The translations under genes were made by a program, and so were the position numbers. A DNA stretch of 41,066 nucleotides, from the NCBI RefSeq assembly GCF_000282215.1, contig NZ_AKJS01000025.1:1-41066 (forward strand), written 5' to 3'. The first letter of the stretch is position 1, and each line of letters starts with the position of its first letter. Below are positions 1 to 9,239 of the stretch, piece after piece. The stretch comes from Pseudomonas sp. GM21 (GTDB taxonomy: Bacteria > Pseudomonadota > Gammaproteobacteria > Pseudomonadales > Pseudomonadaceae). The notes beneath the pieces are model-generated. The model ran no database searches, was not told the origin of the DNA, and saw only the letters and a program-made list of their open reading frames with translations.

Positions 1-426
1 TCGGCGGCGGCCGCCAGTTTTGCCAAGGCTGGCCGGGGTTCTATCATCAATATAGCGTCGGTGGTGGCGTTGTTTCCCGAGCGCTTTAACGCGACATACA
101 GCGCCAGCAAGGCATATGTGTTGAGCCTGACGCAGTCCTTGAATGCCGAACTCGATGGCACCGGGGTTAAGGTTCAAGCCGTGTTGCCAGGCGTGACGCG
201 TACCGAGATCTGGGAGCGCTCAGGTATCGACGCTAGCCAGATTCCGGCAGACATGGTGATGGAGGTAGGTGAAATGGTTGATACAGCGTTATCCGGCCTG
301 GATCAAGGTGAACTGATCACTATTCCATCGTTGCCTAACGCCTCCGAGTGGGACGACTTTGTAAAAGCCCGCCTGGTCATGGCCCCGAATCTTTCCAGAA
401 ATACGGCCGCTGCCCGCTACAAATGA
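1..426 (+). CDS. Short-chain dehydrogenase/reductase (SDR), 3' part only
   Basis: The reading frame is open from the first base of the window, so the N-terminal Rossmann half with the TGxxxGxG cofactor motif is missing. What remains reads SIINIASVVALFPERFNATY then SASKAYV, which is the end of beta-strand 5 followed by the SDR catalytic YxxxK, and then the PG region (VLPGVTRTEIW) that contacts the cofactor. The family reduces or oxidises carbonyl/alcohol groups with NAD(P)H in the cytoplasm; the substrate cannot be told. It ends 31 bp before the ketoacyl synthase gene on the same strand, so the two may share a transcript. Confidence 0.85.
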   Translation, partial: SAAAASFAKAGRGSIINIASVVALFPERFNATYSASKAYVLSLTQSLNAELDGTGVKVQAVLPGVTRTEIWERSGIDASQIPADMVMEVGEMVDTALSGLDQGELITIPSLPNASEWDDFVKARLVMAPNLSRNTAAARYK

Positions 427-457
427 ACGCCTTCCATTGGCTTGAGGTATTTGCGAC

Positions 458-1732
458 ATGAGTGATCGTCGAGTAGTTGTCACCGGCATGGGCCTGGTGT
501 CTCCCCTTGGTAGCGGTGTTGAAGCTGTCTGGGGGCGTTTGCTGGCCGGGCGTTCGGGGTTGCGTAATCTGCCTGATGAGGTGGTTGCCGATCTGCCAGC
601 CAAGGTGGGTGGCGCGGTACTGACTGTGGCGGAAGATCCCGAGGCGGGTTTTGATCCGGATCGGGCAACGTCCCCCAAAGAACAGAAGAAGATGGACCGT
701 TTCATTCTGTTTGCCATGGAGGCTGCGCGGCAGGCATTGGAGCAGGCGGGTTGGCAAGCGCTGGATCTGCAAGCCCAGGAACGCACGGCAACCATTATCG
801 GTTCCGGGGTCGGTGGGTTCGGAGCGATCGCCGACGCGGTACGTACCACTGACAGTCGTGGACCTCGGCGGCTATCGCCCTTCACCATACCGTCGTTCCT
901 GGTCAATCTTGCGGCTGGCCATGTGTCGATTCAGCACGGATTCAAGGGGCCGTTGGGCGCTCCGGTGACGGCGTGCGCGGCCGGAGTGCAAGCGATTGGT
1001 GATGCAGCGCGGTTGATTCGATGCGGCGAAGCGGATATTGCCGTGTGTGGCGGTGCAGAGGCCGCGATCGATCGGGTCAGCCTGGCCGGGTTCGCCGCGG
1101 CGCGTGCGTTGTCCAGTGGTTACAACGAAACCCCTGAGCGGGCTTCTCGGCCGTTCGACAGTGGTCGCGACGGCTTTGTGATGGGAGAGGGCGCGGGTCT
1201 TCTGGTGATTGAATCCCTGGATCATGCCTTGGCGCGCGGGGCTCAACCGATAGCCGAGTTGGTCGGCTACGGCACCAGTGCCGATGCCTTTCACCTGACC
1301 GCGGGGCCGGAAGATGGCAGCGGTGCGCGCCGGGCGATGACGCTGGCATTGGCACAGGCCGGCATTTCGGCGGCCCAGGTACAACACCTCAATGCGCACG
1401 CGACGTCGACGCCAGTTGGCGACCTCGGCGAGCTGGCCGCTATCAAGTCGTTGTTCGGTTCAGACAACAAGGTCGCGGTGACGTCCACCAAATCGGCGAC
1501 AGGGCATTTGCTCGGTGCGGCCGGTGGGATTGAGGCGATCTTCACGCTGTTGGCGATTCGCGACCAGATCGTGCCGGCCACCCTGAATTTCGATAACCCG
1601 GACCCGGCGGCACAAGGCGTGGACATCGTCCACGGTCAGGCGCGGCCAATGGCTATCGAGTATGCGCTGTCCAATGGCTTCGGGTTCGGCGGGGTCAATG
1701 CCAGCGTATTGTTCAGGCGCTGGCAGGATTAG
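458..1732 (+). CDS. Beta-ketoacyl-ACP synthase II family protein (FabF-like)
   Basis: The protein has 424 residues, close to the usual 410-425 of FabF. The Cys-His-His catalytic triad of decarboxylating thiolase-fold enzymes is visible: Cys173 in TACAAGVQAIGDAARLI, His314 in LNAHATSTPVGD and His350 in TKSATGHLLGAAGG. It would condense malonyl-ACP with an acyl-ACP during fatty-acid elongation. The start is supported by GAGG nine bases upstream of the ATG. No acp or fab genes are near it; the neighbours are an SDR gene upstream and a convergent TetR regulator whose end overlaps by four bases. It is therefore more likely an accessory FabF paralogue than the main fab-cluster enzyme, so no symbol is assigned. 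Confidence 0.9.
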   Translation: MSDRRVVVTGMGLVSPLGSGVEAVWGRLLAGRSGLRNLPDEVVADLPAKVGGAVLTVAEDPEAGFDPDRATSPKEQKKMDRFILFAMEAARQALEQAGWQALDLQAQERTATIIGSGVGGFGAIADAVRTTDSRGPRRLSPFTIPSFLVNLAAGHVSIQHGFKGPLGAPVTACAAGVQAIGDAARLIRCGEADIAVCGGAEAAIDRVSLAGFAAARALSSGYNETPERASRPFDSGRDGFVMGEGAGLLVIESLDHALARGAQPIAELVGYGTSADAFHLTAGPEDGSGARRAMTLALAQAGISAAQVQHLNAHATSTPVGDLGELAAIKSLFGSDNKVAVTSTKSATGHLLGAAGGIEAIFTLLAIRDQIVPATLNFDNPDPAAQGVDIVHGQARPMAIEYALSNGFGFGGVNASVLFRRWQD

Positions 1733-2286
1733 TCCTGAGGTTGTTTAAGAAACGCGCGTGTTACGTCGAGAATCCGCTGGGCCAACTCGGGATTCTCGAC
1801 ACAGCGCGATAACAGCAACGCCCCGACCAGGGCTGACATGATGAAGATGCTCTGGTCCGCGGCATCGTCGCTTTCAAGGGCGCCTTCTATTTGTTGAAGG
1901 CGTGCGATGAGCACTACGTCCGAGGTCGGACTGGGCTGGCCACGCAAACCAAGCTCCGAAGACATGGTTGGCAACGGGCAGCCTTCATGAGGCGAGGTCT
2001 GGTGCCATTCGGACAAATAAGCATCGATGAAGGCATCCAGTGGGCGATCCTGGGCAAACAACTCGGCACACACCGCTTCTACCTGATCACCAGCCGCTTG
2101 CAATGCCTTTTCAACCAGTTCGTCCTTGGATTTGAAGTGTGAGTAAAAGCCCCCATGGGTCAACCCCAGCGCTTTCATCAGCGGTTGCAGGCCTGTCGCT
2201 CCAATACCGTCCCGGCGGAATCGCGCTGAAGCTTCCTTGATGATGCGCTTGTAGGTCTGGGCTTTATGGTCCTGCGAGTAACGCAT
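1729..2286 (-). CDS. TetR/AcrR family transcriptional regulator
   Basis: A 185-residue protein with an N-terminal helix-turn-helix typical of TetR: residues about 10-55 include the recognition-helix signature GLTHGGFYSHFKSKDELV. The C-terminal half is the variable ligand-binding and dimer domain. The ATG at 2286 is preferred to an upstream ATG because GGAG lies seven bases before it. The gene runs convergently into the ketoacyl synthase gene and overlaps its stop region by four bases, so it may regulate the SDR/synthase pair or genes outside the window; the target is not known. Confidence 0.88.
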   Translation of the reverse strand: MRYSQDHKAQTYKRIIKEASARFRRDGIGATGLQPLMKALGLTHGGFYSHFKSKDELVEKALQAAGDQVEAVCAELFAQDRPLDAFIDAYLSEWHQTSPHEGCPLPTMSSELGLRGQPSPTSDVVLIARLQQIEGALESDDAADQSIFIMSALVGALLLSRCVENPELAQRILDVTRAFLKQPQD

Positions 2287-2305
2287 CTGAAATCTCCGCA
2301 ACAAT

Positions 2306-2316
2306 GCGCCATCTTA
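2306..2316 (-). promoter_or_regulatory. Candidate promoter -10 (TAAGAT followed by GGCGC) of the TetR gene
   Basis: On the minus strand TAAGAT is followed directly by GGCGC, with the predicted transcription start about 20 bases before the ATG. The same TAAGRTGGCGC string lies before two other genes in this window. No good -35 hexamer is seen. The 224-bp gap 2287-2510 also holds two small inverted repeats (TGTCA/TGACA at 2403-2419; TTGTAGG/CCTACAA at 2434-2460) that could be regulator sites. Confidence 0.35.
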
Positions 2317-2471
2317 ACCAATGAAAATAAGATGGTGATTGTACTTCTACCTCTAAAAAGCATGCAGATGCGTCCAACTCTGTTCTAAATACGCCAAAGA
2401 CTTGTCACAAATAATGACAGTTCCTTGACTGGATTGTAGGAGGGTGGTGTTTGCCTACAACGCTAGACAAA

Positions 2472-2508
2472 CAAAACCCCGTCATTCACTGAGAGTGACA
2501 GGGTTTTG
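2472..2508 (-). terminator. Rho-independent terminator of the DUF2897 gene
   Basis: CAAAACCC pairs with GGGTTTTG around a second short stem (TCACT/AGTGA). Read on the minus strand the hairpin ends in GGTTTTGTTTGT, immediately after the stop codon of the small gene at 2511. Confidence 0.75.
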
Positions 2509-2510
2509 GA

Positions 2511-2678
2511 TTAGCGGTCCTGCGCTTCCTTGGCATCCATTTCCGCATTGCGTTCAGCGACGCGTTTACGTTGCTCATCGGTCAGTTCGACCTTGTTGGC
2601 GGTGTCGCGCAACATCATCAAACCACCAACAATCGAGCCGATAGCAACGACCAGAATCAACCAGGCATACCAGGGCAT
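2511..2678 (-). CDS. Small single-pass membrane protein, DUF2897-like
   Basis: A 55-residue protein that starts MPWYAWLILVVAIGSIVGGL, one hydrophobic membrane segment of about 20 residues, followed by a charged cytoplasmic-type tail rich in Lys, Glu and Arg. This layout and the opening motif match the DUF2897 family common in Pseudomonas; its function is unknown. The start at 2678 is chosen because AAGGAGAG lies seven bases upstream and the motif begins there. It follows the ethanolamine permease gene on the same strand after 125 bp and has its own terminator. Confidence 0.75.
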   Translation of the reverse strand: MPWYAWLILVVAIGSIVGGLMMLRDTANKVELTDEQRKRVAERNAEMDAKEAQDR

Positions 2679-2803
2679 TGGGACTCTCCTTGAGGGCAAG
2701 GCGATTGGCGGGGGTCACCAATCGTTCGTGCATACCACTTTGAGCGATGGGATTTCGCAGTGGTTCCATTCTATGCCTGATAGTCCAATCGCACCTGACC
2801 TGT

Positions 2804-4168
2804 TTATAACCCGGTCAACATCGCGTCTGCCGGTGCATCCGCGCGCAACTGCGCGGCCAGCAGGAAGTACACGAAACCCACCACCATGAAGCCGAGAAAG
2901 ATCAGCCCGATCAAGGTGTTGAACCAGGCCATCGCCACCAGGCACACCACTGCCAATACAAGCGCGATCATCGGCACCAGCGGATAGCACGGCGCACGGA
3001 ACGTACGCTCCAGGTTTGGTTCGGTTTTTCGCAGTTTGAACAGGCTGAGCATGCTCATGATGTACATCACGATGGCGCCGAACACCGCCATGGTGATCAT
3101 GGCTGCCGTCAACGTCATGCCGCCGAGGTTGATTAGGCCGTTACTGTAAATCGCGGCGATACCAATCACGCCGCCAACAATGATCGCCCGATGCGGCGTC
3201 TGGAAGCGCGACAGTTTGGCCAGGGAGGCCGGCAGATAACCGGCCCGGGCCAGCGCGAAGAACTGTCGTGAGTAACCGAGAATGATCCCGTGGAAACTCG
3301 CCACCAACCCGAACAGGCCGATCCACACCAGCATATGCAACCACCCGGAGTTTTCACCGACCACGGTCTTCATCGCTTGCGGCAGCGGATCGTTGATGTT
3401 CGACAAGGTGCGCCAGTCACCCACGCCACCGGCAAAGAACATCACGCCCATGGCCAGCAATACCAAGGTCAGAATGCCGCTGATGTAGGCCTTGGGAATC
3501 GTCCGTTTTGGGTCCTTGGCCTCTTCAGCGGCCATGACGGCACCTTCGATGGCGAGGAAGAACCAGATGGCGAACGGAATGGCCGCGAACATCCCGGCGA
3601 TCGCCGGGGCGCCAAATACATCGGAGCCGGCCCAGCCATTCAGCGCGAAGTTGCTGAAGCTGAACGCCGGGGCAACCACGCCCATGAACACCAGCAGTTC
3701 GGCCACGGCCAGTACGCATACCACCAATTCGAACGTCGCTGCGAGTTTCACCCCGAGGATGTTCAAACCCATGAACACAATATAGGCACCGACCGCCGCA
3801 TGTTTGGGGTCGAGAGCGGGAAACTGCACGTTAAGGTAGGCCCCAATTGCCAGGGCAATCGCGGGCGGGGCGAAGACGAATTCGATCAGCGTCGCCAACC
3901 CGGCAATCAGCCCGCCTTTTTCTCCGAACGCGCGACGACTGTAGGCAAAGGGACCGCCGGCATGGGGGATCGCTGTGGTCAGTTCGGTGAAGCTGAAGAT
4001 GAAACAGGTGTACATGGTGGCGACCATGAACGAGGTCACCAGAAAGCCCAATGTGCCCGCGACGCCCCAGCCGTAACTCCAGCCGAAATACTCACCGGAA
4101 ATCACCAGTCCGACGGCAATACCCCACAGGTGCAGCGTACCGAGGGTGGGTTTGAGTTGTGTGTTCAT
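2804..4168 (-). CDS. eat: Ethanolamine permease (APC superfamily)
   Basis: A 454-residue integral membrane protein with about 12 hydrophobic segments and the APC-family opening GIAVGLVISGEYFGWSYGW, which is characteristic of bacterial ethanolamine permeases. It would import ethanolamine with a cation across the inner membrane, for use as carbon and nitrogen source. AGGGAG precedes the ATG at 4168. The ethanolamine ammonia-lyase genes eutBC are not in this window. The assignment rests on remembered family features; another amino-acid/amine permease of the APC group is the alternative. Confidence 0.82.
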   Translation of the reverse strand: MNTQLKPTLGTLHLWGIAVGLVISGEYFGWSYGWGVAGTLGFLVTSFMVATMYTCFIFSFTELTTAIPHAGGPFAYSRRAFGEKGGLIAGLATLIEFVFAPPAIALAIGAYLNVQFPALDPKHAAVGAYIVFMGLNILGVKLAATFELVVCVLAVAELLVFMGVVAPAFSFSNFALNGWAGSDVFGAPAIAGMFAAIPFAIWFFLAIEGAVMAAEEAKDPKRTIPKAYISGILTLVLLAMGVMFFAGGVGDWRTLSNINDPLPQAMKTVVGENSGWLHMLVWIGLFGLVASFHGIILGYSRQFFALARAGYLPASLAKLSRFQTPHRAIIVGGVIGIAAIYSNGLINLGGMTLTAAMITMAVFGAIVMYIMSMLSLFKLRKTEPNLERTFRAPCYPLVPMIALVLAVVCLVAMAWFNTLIGLIFLGFMVVGFVYFLLAAQLRADAPADAMLTGL

Positions 4169-4339
4169 GCGGTTGCTCCCTGAACGGTTTGGAATTGCTC
4201 AGGGGAAGGCGTGTGCAGTGGGCGTGCCAGTATCGTGATGGCAGTCGTAAAGCGTAAAAACACGTCGTATCGGGGATGTTCCCCGCTGGATGTGCGGTTT
4301 TTGTGCGCTAGTTGAGGGCGATGCTGTCAGTTATGCCGC

Positions 4340-4424
4340 CATCGCGGGCAAGCCCGCTCCCACAGGAAATCTGTGTAGTCAGGGGCAATCGCATTCCCTT
4401 GTGGGAGCGTGCCTGCTCGCGATG
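4340..4424. repeat. REP doublet, inverted, GTGGGAG ends facing inward
   Basis: Two REP units in opposite orientation: CATCGCGGGCAAGCCCGCTC...CACA on the left and TGTGGGAGCGTGCCTGCTCG...GATG on the right, 36 bp apart. Here the GTGGGAG ends face each other, the reverse of the doublets at 15054, 35987 and 37793. It lies between the eat promoter region and the kdp promoter. The rest of the 406-bp gap 4169-4574 holds both promoters and no gene. Confidence 0.85.
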
Positions 4425-4466
4425 GGGCCAGTCCAGACACCGTTGTAACCAGCATAACCCCCACTC

Positions 4467-4483
4467 TTTACGCCTTCTTTATG
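4467..4483 (+). promoter_or_regulatory. Candidate KdpE operator of the kdp operon
   Basis: TTTACG-5-TTTATG, followed by CCCCGCCCGC. The E. coli kdpFABC operator, as I remember it, is TTTATA-5-TTTACA followed by the same CCCCGCCCGC string, with the same 17-bp length. The site lies about 57-73 bp before a plausible transcription start near 4540 (GACAAT -10 at 4528-4533, weak -35), matching the position of the E. coli operator. Confidence 0.65.
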
Positions 4484-4574
4484 CCCCGCCCGCACCCTCG
4501 ATCTCGTTCCTTTACAGCCTCCCTGCCGACAATGAATCCACACGCGGCACTACGCCGTAATAGGGAGAACTTCC

Positions 4575-4664
4575 ATGAGCGTTCTGGACGGAGTGTCACT
4601 GCTGCTGGCTGTGGGGCTGTTCATTTATCTGTTGGTTGCGCTGTTGCGCGCGGACCGGAACTAG
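4575..4664 (+). CDS. kdpF: KdpF, small subunit of the potassium-transporting ATPase
   Basis: A 29-residue single-span hydrophobic peptide, beginning MSVLDGVSLLLAVGLFIYLL and ending LLRADRN. The length, the one membrane helix and the position directly before kdpA fit KdpF, which stabilises the KdpABC complex in the inner membrane. GGGAGA precedes the ATG, and its stop codon TAG is part of the Shine-Dalgarno sequence TAGGAGCGG of kdpA, so the two are translationally linked. Confidence 0.93.
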   Translation: MSVLDGVSLLLAVGLFIYLLVALLRADRN

Positions 4665-4672
4665 GAGCGGCT

Positions 4673-6367
4673 ATGCACAGTTATGACTATTGGCTGATCC
4701 TTGCTTTTTTCGCAGTGGTGTTGGTCCCGGCGCCGTTTCTCGGGCGCTTCTACTACAAGGTCATGGAAGGTCAGCGTACCTGGCTGACACCGATTCTCGG
4801 ACCGGTGGAGCGCGGCTGTTATCACGTTGCCGGTGTTGATCCACAGGCGGAACAGAGCTGGCAGAAGTATGCCTTGGCCTTGCTCGCTTTCAACCTCACG
4901 GGCTTCTTGATGTTGTTTGCGATCCTGTTGTTGCAGGGGCACTTGCCGCTGAACCCGCAAAACCTGCCGGGTCAGGAGTGGACGCTGGCGTTCAACACCG
5001 CCATCAGTTTCATGACCAACACCAACTGGCAGGCCTACAGCGGTGAAGCCTCGCTGAGCTACTTGAGTCAGATGGCCGGTCTCACCGTGCAAAATTTCGT
5101 CAGCGCCGCCACCGGCCTGGCAGTATTGGTTGCACTGTGTCGCGGTATCGGTCGCAAGTCGGCCATGACGCTCGGCAACTTCTGGGTCGACATGACCCGC
5201 GCCACCCTCTACGGCTTGCTGCCGCTGTGTCTGCTGCTGGCGCTGTATCTGGTCTGGCAGGGCGTGCCGCAAACCTTCGCCCAGTACGTGAATGCCGTGA
5301 CCATGCAGGGCGTCGATCAAGTGATCCCGCTCGGCCCGGCTGCCAGCCAGATAGCGATCAAGCAATTGGGCACCAACGGTGGTGGCTTCTTCGGCGTCAA
5401 CTCGGCGCACCCGTTCGAGAACCCGACGGCGTGGAGCAACCTGTTTGAGATGGCCTCGATCATCCTGATCCCGGTCGCCCTGGTATTCACCTTCGGCCAT
5501 TACGTGAAAGACCTGCGTCAGAGCCGCGCAATTATCGCCTGCATGTTGGCGCTGTTTCTGATTGGCGGCGCGACCTCGCTGTGGGCCGAGTACCAACCGA
5601 ACCCGACCCTGAACAATGTCGCCGTCGAACAGACCGCGCCGCTGGAAGGCAAGGAAGCGCGCTTTGGTACGACTGCCACCGTGCTCTGGTCGGTCACCAC
5701 CACCGCCGCGTCCAACGGTTCGGTCAACGGCATGCACGACAGCCTCAACCCGCTGAGCGGCATGGTCGCGCTGGTCAACATGATGGTCGGCGAAGTGATC
5801 TTCGGCGGCGTCGGCGCCGGGCTCTACGGCATGTTGCTCAACGTGTTGATCGCGGTGTTCCTCGCCGGGCTGATGATCGGCCGCACCCCGGAATACCTCG
5901 GCAAAAAACTGCAAGCCAGGGAAGTGCAACTGCTGGTGGTGACCCTGCTGGTGATGCCGGTCGGCGTGCTGGTGCTCGGCGCGATTGCCGCAAGCCTGCC
6001 CGGCCCGGTCGCGGCGGTGAGTAACCCCGGCGCCCACGGTTTCAGTCAGTTGCTGTATGCCTACACCTCGGCCAGCGCCAACAACGGTTCGGCATTTGCC
6101 GGCTTTGGTGCCAACACCGCGTTCCACAACCTGATGCTCGGCCTTGGCATGTTGATCGGTCGCTTCGGTTACATCCTTCCGGTACTGGCGTTGGCCGGCA
6201 GCCTGGCGATGAAGAAAAGCGCACCGATTGGCCAGAACAGCTTCCCGACTCACGGCCCGCTGTTTGTGACCCTGCTGACCGTGACCATTTTGCTGGTGGG
6301 TGGTTTGACCTTCCTGCCGACATTAGCGTTGGGCCCGATTGCTGAACATCTGAGCCTGAGCTTCTGA
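4673..6367 (+). CDS. kdpA: KdpA, potassium-binding and translocating subunit of the K+-ATPase
   Basis: A 564-residue membrane protein with about ten hydrophobic spans and the KdpA pore-loop motifs, for example [19 protein letters not shown], which is part of the K+ selectivity filter. KdpA forms the potassium channel-like part of the high-affinity KdpFABC pump. The start at 4673 ([10 protein letters not shown]) has GGAGCGG just upstream, overlapping the kdpF stop; the open frame upstream of it is non-coding. The next gene, kdpB, begins seven bases after the stop. Confidence 0.97.
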   Translation: MHSYDYWLILAFFAVVLVPAPFLGRFYYKVMEGQRTWLTPILGPVERGCYHVAGVDPQAEQSWQKYALALLAFNLTGFLMLFAILLLQGHLPLNPQNLPGQEWTLAFNTAISFMTNTNWQAYSGEASLSYLSQMAGLTVQNFVSAATGLAVLVALCRGIGRKSAMTLGNFWVDMTRATLYGLLPLCLLLALYLVWQGVPQTFAQYVNAVTMQGVDQVIPLGPAASQIAIKQLGTNGGGFFGVNSAHPFENPTAWSNLFEMASIILIPVALVFTFGHYVKDLRQSRAIIACMLALFLIGGATSLWAEYQPNPTLNNVAVEQTAPLEGKEARFGTTATVLWSVTTTAASNGSVNGMHDSLNPLSGMVALVNMMVGEVIFGGVGAGLYGMLLNVLIAVFLAGLMIGRTPEYLGKKLQAREVQLLVVTLLVMPVGVLVLGAIAASLPGPVAAVSNPGAHGFSQLLYAYTSASANNGSAFAGFGANTAFHNLMLGLGMLIGRFGYILPVLALAGSLAMKKSAPIGQNSFPTHGPLFVTLLTVTILLVGGLTFLPTLALGPIAEHLSLSF

Positions 6368-6374
6368 GGAATCA

Positions 6375-8435
6375 ATGATGAATATGCCCGCAACGAAAGT
6401 CGCCACCGTCAAGGCGCCGGAACAACCGAAAACCGCGATCTCAGCCCTCTGGCGCCCAGCGCTGGTGCAAGCCTTCGTCAAGCTCGACCCACGGCAATTG
6501 CAGCGCGCGCCGGTGATGCTGGTGGTCGAACTGACTGCGATCCTGACCACTGTGCTGTGCTTCATTCCCGACAGCGCTGTGCCCACCTTTGTCGCCGCGC
6601 AAATCGCCCTGTGGCTGTGGTTCACCGTGCTGTTCGCCAACTTCGCGGAAGCTTTGGCCGAAGGTCGAGGCAAGGCCCGCGCCGACAGCCTCAAGGCCGG
6701 CAGCGAAGGCATGAGCGCCCGTCGCAAAACCGCCAATGGCACGTTCCAGGTGGTGCCGGCGACCACCCTGCGCAAGGGCGATGTGGTCCGCGTCGAAGCG
6801 GGGGAAATGATCCCCGGTGACGGCGAGGTGATCGAAGGCATCGCGGCAGTCAACGAAGCAGCGATTACCGGTGAATCCGCGCCGGTGATCCGTGAATCCG
6901 GGGGCGACCGTTCGGCCGTTACCGGCAACACGCGTCTGGTCTCCGACTGGCTGCTGGTGAAGATCACCGCCAACCCCGGCGAGTCGACACTGGACCGCAT
7001 GATCGCCCTGGTCGAAGGCGCCAAACGCCAGAAAACTCCGAACGAAGTCGCACTCGACATCCTGCTGATCGGCCTGACCCTGATCTTCCTGCTGGTGGTC
7101 GTCACCCTGCAACCGTTCGCCCACTTCGCCAATGGCAGCCTGCCGCTGGTGTTCCTGGTGGCGTTATTGGTCACGTTGATTCCGACCACCATTGGCGGTT
7201 TGCTGTCCGCCATCGGTATCGCCGGGATGGACCGTCTGGTGCGGTTGAACGTGATCGCCAAGTCCGGTCGTGCGGTGGAAGCGGCGGGGGACGTACACGT
7301 CCTGCTACTGGACAAGACCGGCACCATCACCTTCGGCAACCGTCGTTGCACGGCGGTGCATCCGGCACCGGGTGTCACGGCCAGGGAACTGGCCGAAGGC
7401 GCGTTGTTCGCCTCGCTGGCCGATGACACGGCTGAAGGTAAATCCATCGTCGAGTACCTGCGCGGCACTCAACCACAACCAGAGCCCGCCACCGAGTTGC
7501 TGACGGCCGTACCGTTCAGCGCTGAAACCCGCCTGTCTGGTGTCGACTACCAGGGCCGTGTGTATCGCAAAGGCGCGGTGGATTCGTTGCTGGCTTTCGT
7601 CGATCTGAAACGTGCTGACCTGTCCGCACCATTGTCCCGGGAAATCGACAAGATCGCTCAGAGTGGGGGCACCCCGTTGCTGGTCTGCGCCGACGGTAAA
7701 TTACTGGGCGTGATTCACCTCAAGGACGTGGTCAAGCCCGGCATCCGTGAGCGTTTTGCCGAGCTGCGCAAACTGGGGATTCGCACGGTCATGGTCACCG
7801 GCGACAACCCGCTGACCGCCGCCGCGATTGCCGCCGAAGCGGGCGTCGATGATGTGCTGGCCGAAGCCACGCCGGAGAAAAAACTGGCGCGCATCCGTCA
7901 CGAGCAAAACGACGGGCGCCTGGTCGCCATGTGCGGCGACGGCGCCAACGACGCCCCGGCGCTGGCCCAGGCGGACGTCGGCATGGCGATGAACGACGGC
8001 ACACAAGCGGCGCGCGAAGCGGCGAACATGGTCGACCTCGACAGCGACCCGACCAAGCTGTTGGACGTGGTGCAGATCGGTAAAGAACTGCTGGTGACAC
8101 GCGGTGCGTTGACGACCTTTTCCATCGCCAACGACGTGGCCAAATACTTCGCGATTTTGCCGGCGCTGTTCGCTTCGATCTATCCGCAACTGGGCGTGCT
8201 GAACGTCATGCACCTGAGCAGTCCGCAGAGTGCGATTCTCTCGGCGATTGTGTTCAACGCGTTGATCATTGTGGTGCTGATTCCACTGGCCTTGCGCGGC
8301 GTGCGGGTGCAGGCCGCGAGTGCGGCGGCGCTGCTGCGGCGCAATCTGTTGATCTATGGACTCGGCGGGATTGTGGTGCCGTTCGTGGGCATCAAGGCGA
8401 TCGACATGCTGTTGACCGCGTTGCATCTGGTTTGA
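6375..8435 (+). CDS. kdpB: KdpB, ATP-hydrolysing P-type ATPase subunit
   Basis: A 686-residue P-type ATPase. Visible motifs are TGES (165-168, actuator domain), DKTGT with phosphorylated Asp313, TGDN in the nucleotide domain and GDGANDAPA around residue 522. It powers potassium uptake through KdpA. GAGGAA lies five bases upstream; the second ATG at 6378 is an alternative start. It is followed not by kdpC directly but by a REP doublet that fills most of the 121-bp gap. Confidence 0.97.
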   Translation: MMNMPATKVATVKAPEQPKTAISALWRPALVQAFVKLDPRQLQRAPVMLVVELTAILTTVLCFIPDSAVPTFVAAQIALWLWFTVLFANFAEALAEGRGKARADSLKAGSEGMSARRKTANGTFQVVPATTLRKGDVVRVEAGEMIPGDGEVIEGIAAVNEAAITGESAPVIRESGGDRSAVTGNTRLVSDWLLVKITANPGESTLDRMIALVEGAKRQKTPNEVALDILLIGLTLIFLLVVVTLQPFAHFANGSLPLVFLVALLVTLIPTTIGGLLSAIGIAGMDRLVRLNVIAKSGRAVEAAGDVHVLLLDKTGTITFGNRRCTAVHPAPGVTARELAEGALFASLADDTAEGKSIVEYLRGTQPQPEPATELLTAVPFSAETRLSGVDYQGRVYRKGAVDSLLAFVDLKRADLSAPLSREIDKIAQSGGTPLLVCADGKLLGVIHLKDVVKPGIRERFAELRKLGIRTVMVTGDNPLTAAAIAAEAGVDDVLAEATPEKKLARIRHEQNDGRLVAMCGDGANDAPALAQADVGMAMNDGTQAAREAANMVDLDSDPTKLLDVVQIGKELLVTRGALTTFSIANDVAKYFAILPALFASIYPQLGVLNVMHLSSPQSAILSAIVFNALIIVVLIPLALRGVRVQAASAAALLRRNLLIYGLGGIVVPFVGIKAIDMLLTALHLV

Positions 8436-8438
8436 CGT

Positions 8439-8504
8439 CATCGCGAGCAGGCTCGCACCCACAGGGGATGCGCTGTTTTTGTGGGAGCGAGCCTGCTCGC
8501 GATG
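8439..8504. repeat. REP doublet inside the kdp operon (kdpB-kdpC gap)
   Basis: CATCGCGAGCAGGCTCGC...CCCACAG and GTGGGAGCGAGCCTGCTCGC...GATG form an inverted pair separated by only a short spacer, so the transcript can fold into one long hairpin. It starts three bases after the kdpB stop. The GTGGGAG ends face inward, as at 4340. Confidence 0.9.
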
Positions 8505-8556
8505 AATGCACCACGGTCCGCCTGATTATTTGTTATCCGAATTCGAGGATTTTGAA

Positions 8557-9102
8557 ATGACCACACTGATACGTCCGGCCTTGAGCCTGCTGGTCCTGAT
8601 GACCCTGATCACCGGCGTCGCCTACCCCTTGGTCGTCACCGGTGTCGCCCAGGTCGCGTTCCCGGATCAAGCCAATGGCAGCCTGGTGCGCGATGCCGAC
8701 AACAAGGTCCGTGGCTCGTCACTGATTGCTCAGGATTTCGTCGGTGACGCCTGGTTCCATCCACGCCCATCGGCCGGTGCTTTTGCCACCGTATCGAGTG
8801 GCGCGAGCAACCTTTCACCGAGCAACCCGGCGCTGGCGACTCGGGTGATCGACGATGCCAACAAACTGCTGGTGCCCGGTCAGGGGCCGGTGCCTTTGGC
8901 GATGCTCACCACCTCTGGCAGCGGCCTCGATCCGCACTTGCCACCAGCCGCGATTGCCTATCAACTGGCGCGAGTGGCTGCCGCGCGCAATCTGCCGGTG
9001 GCGACCCTTGAGCAATTGCTGGATGCGCACATCGAGCAGCCGTTGGTGGGGCCGCCGGTGGTGAATGTGCTGGCGCTGAATATTGCGCTGGAAAAGCTGT
9101 AA
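8557..9102 (+). CDS. kdpC: KdpC, potassium-transporting ATPase C subunit
   Basis: A 181-residue protein with one N-terminal membrane helix ([20 protein letters not shown]) and a periplasmic domain with the KdpC motifs [30 protein letters not shown] and DPHLPPAAI. KdpC assembles with KdpA and KdpB and raises ATP affinity. The ATG at 8557 is chosen because GAGGA lies nine bases upstream and because KdpC proteins begin here; a longer open frame upstream is not coding. Confidence 0.96.
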   Translation: MTTLIRPALSLLVLMTLITGVAYPLVVTGVAQVAFPDQANGSLVRDADNKVRGSSLIAQDFVGDAWFHPRPSAGAFATVSSGASNLSPSNPALATRVIDDANKLLVPGQGPVPLAMLTTSGSGLDPHLPPAAIAYQLARVAAARNLPVATLEQLLDAHIEQPLVGPPVVNVLALNIALEKL

Positions 9103-9107
9103 GAGAT

Positions 9108-9214
9108 GATCGTTCCCACGCTCTGCGTGGGAATGGATCGTCGGACGCTCTGCGTCCGCTTTTGGGACGCGGAGCGTCCCTGGCTGCATTCCCACGCGGA
9201 GCGTGGGAACGATC
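9108..9214. repeat. Nested palindrome of the GTTCCCACG family (kdpC-kdpD gap)
   Basis: Outer arms of 28 bp (9108-9135 and 9187-9214, one mismatch) begin GATCGTTCCCACGC and end GCGTGGGAACGATC. Each arm is itself a hairpin around CTCTG or GCGGA. Between them sits a second inverted pair, GGACGCTCTGCGTCC and GGACGCGGAGCGTCC. The element fills the gap between kdpC and kdpD. A third copy of the arm occurs after kdpE at 12629. Confidence 0.9.
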
Positions 9215-9239
9215 AACCTGAAAAAAGAGAATTTCAAGC

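Noticed and set aside
3290..4183. 297-codon plus-strand frame opposite the ethanolamine permease
   Set aside because: His/Gly/Gln-rich antisense shadow; the permease is clear on the other strand.
4409..4672. Open frame extending kdpA upstream by 88 codons
   Set aside because: It covers the kdp promoter, the candidate KdpE operator and kdpF in another frame; the KdpA family begins at [10 protein letters not shown], which has its own ribosome site.
4661..6253. 530-codon minus-strand open frame opposite kdpA
   Set aside because: Composition is His/Gln/Arg-rich nonsense typical of the antisense of a GC-rich gene; kdpA on the other strand is certain.
6323..7468. Long minus-strand frames opposite kdpB
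   Set aside because: Antisense shadows of a gene with clear P-type ATPase motifs.
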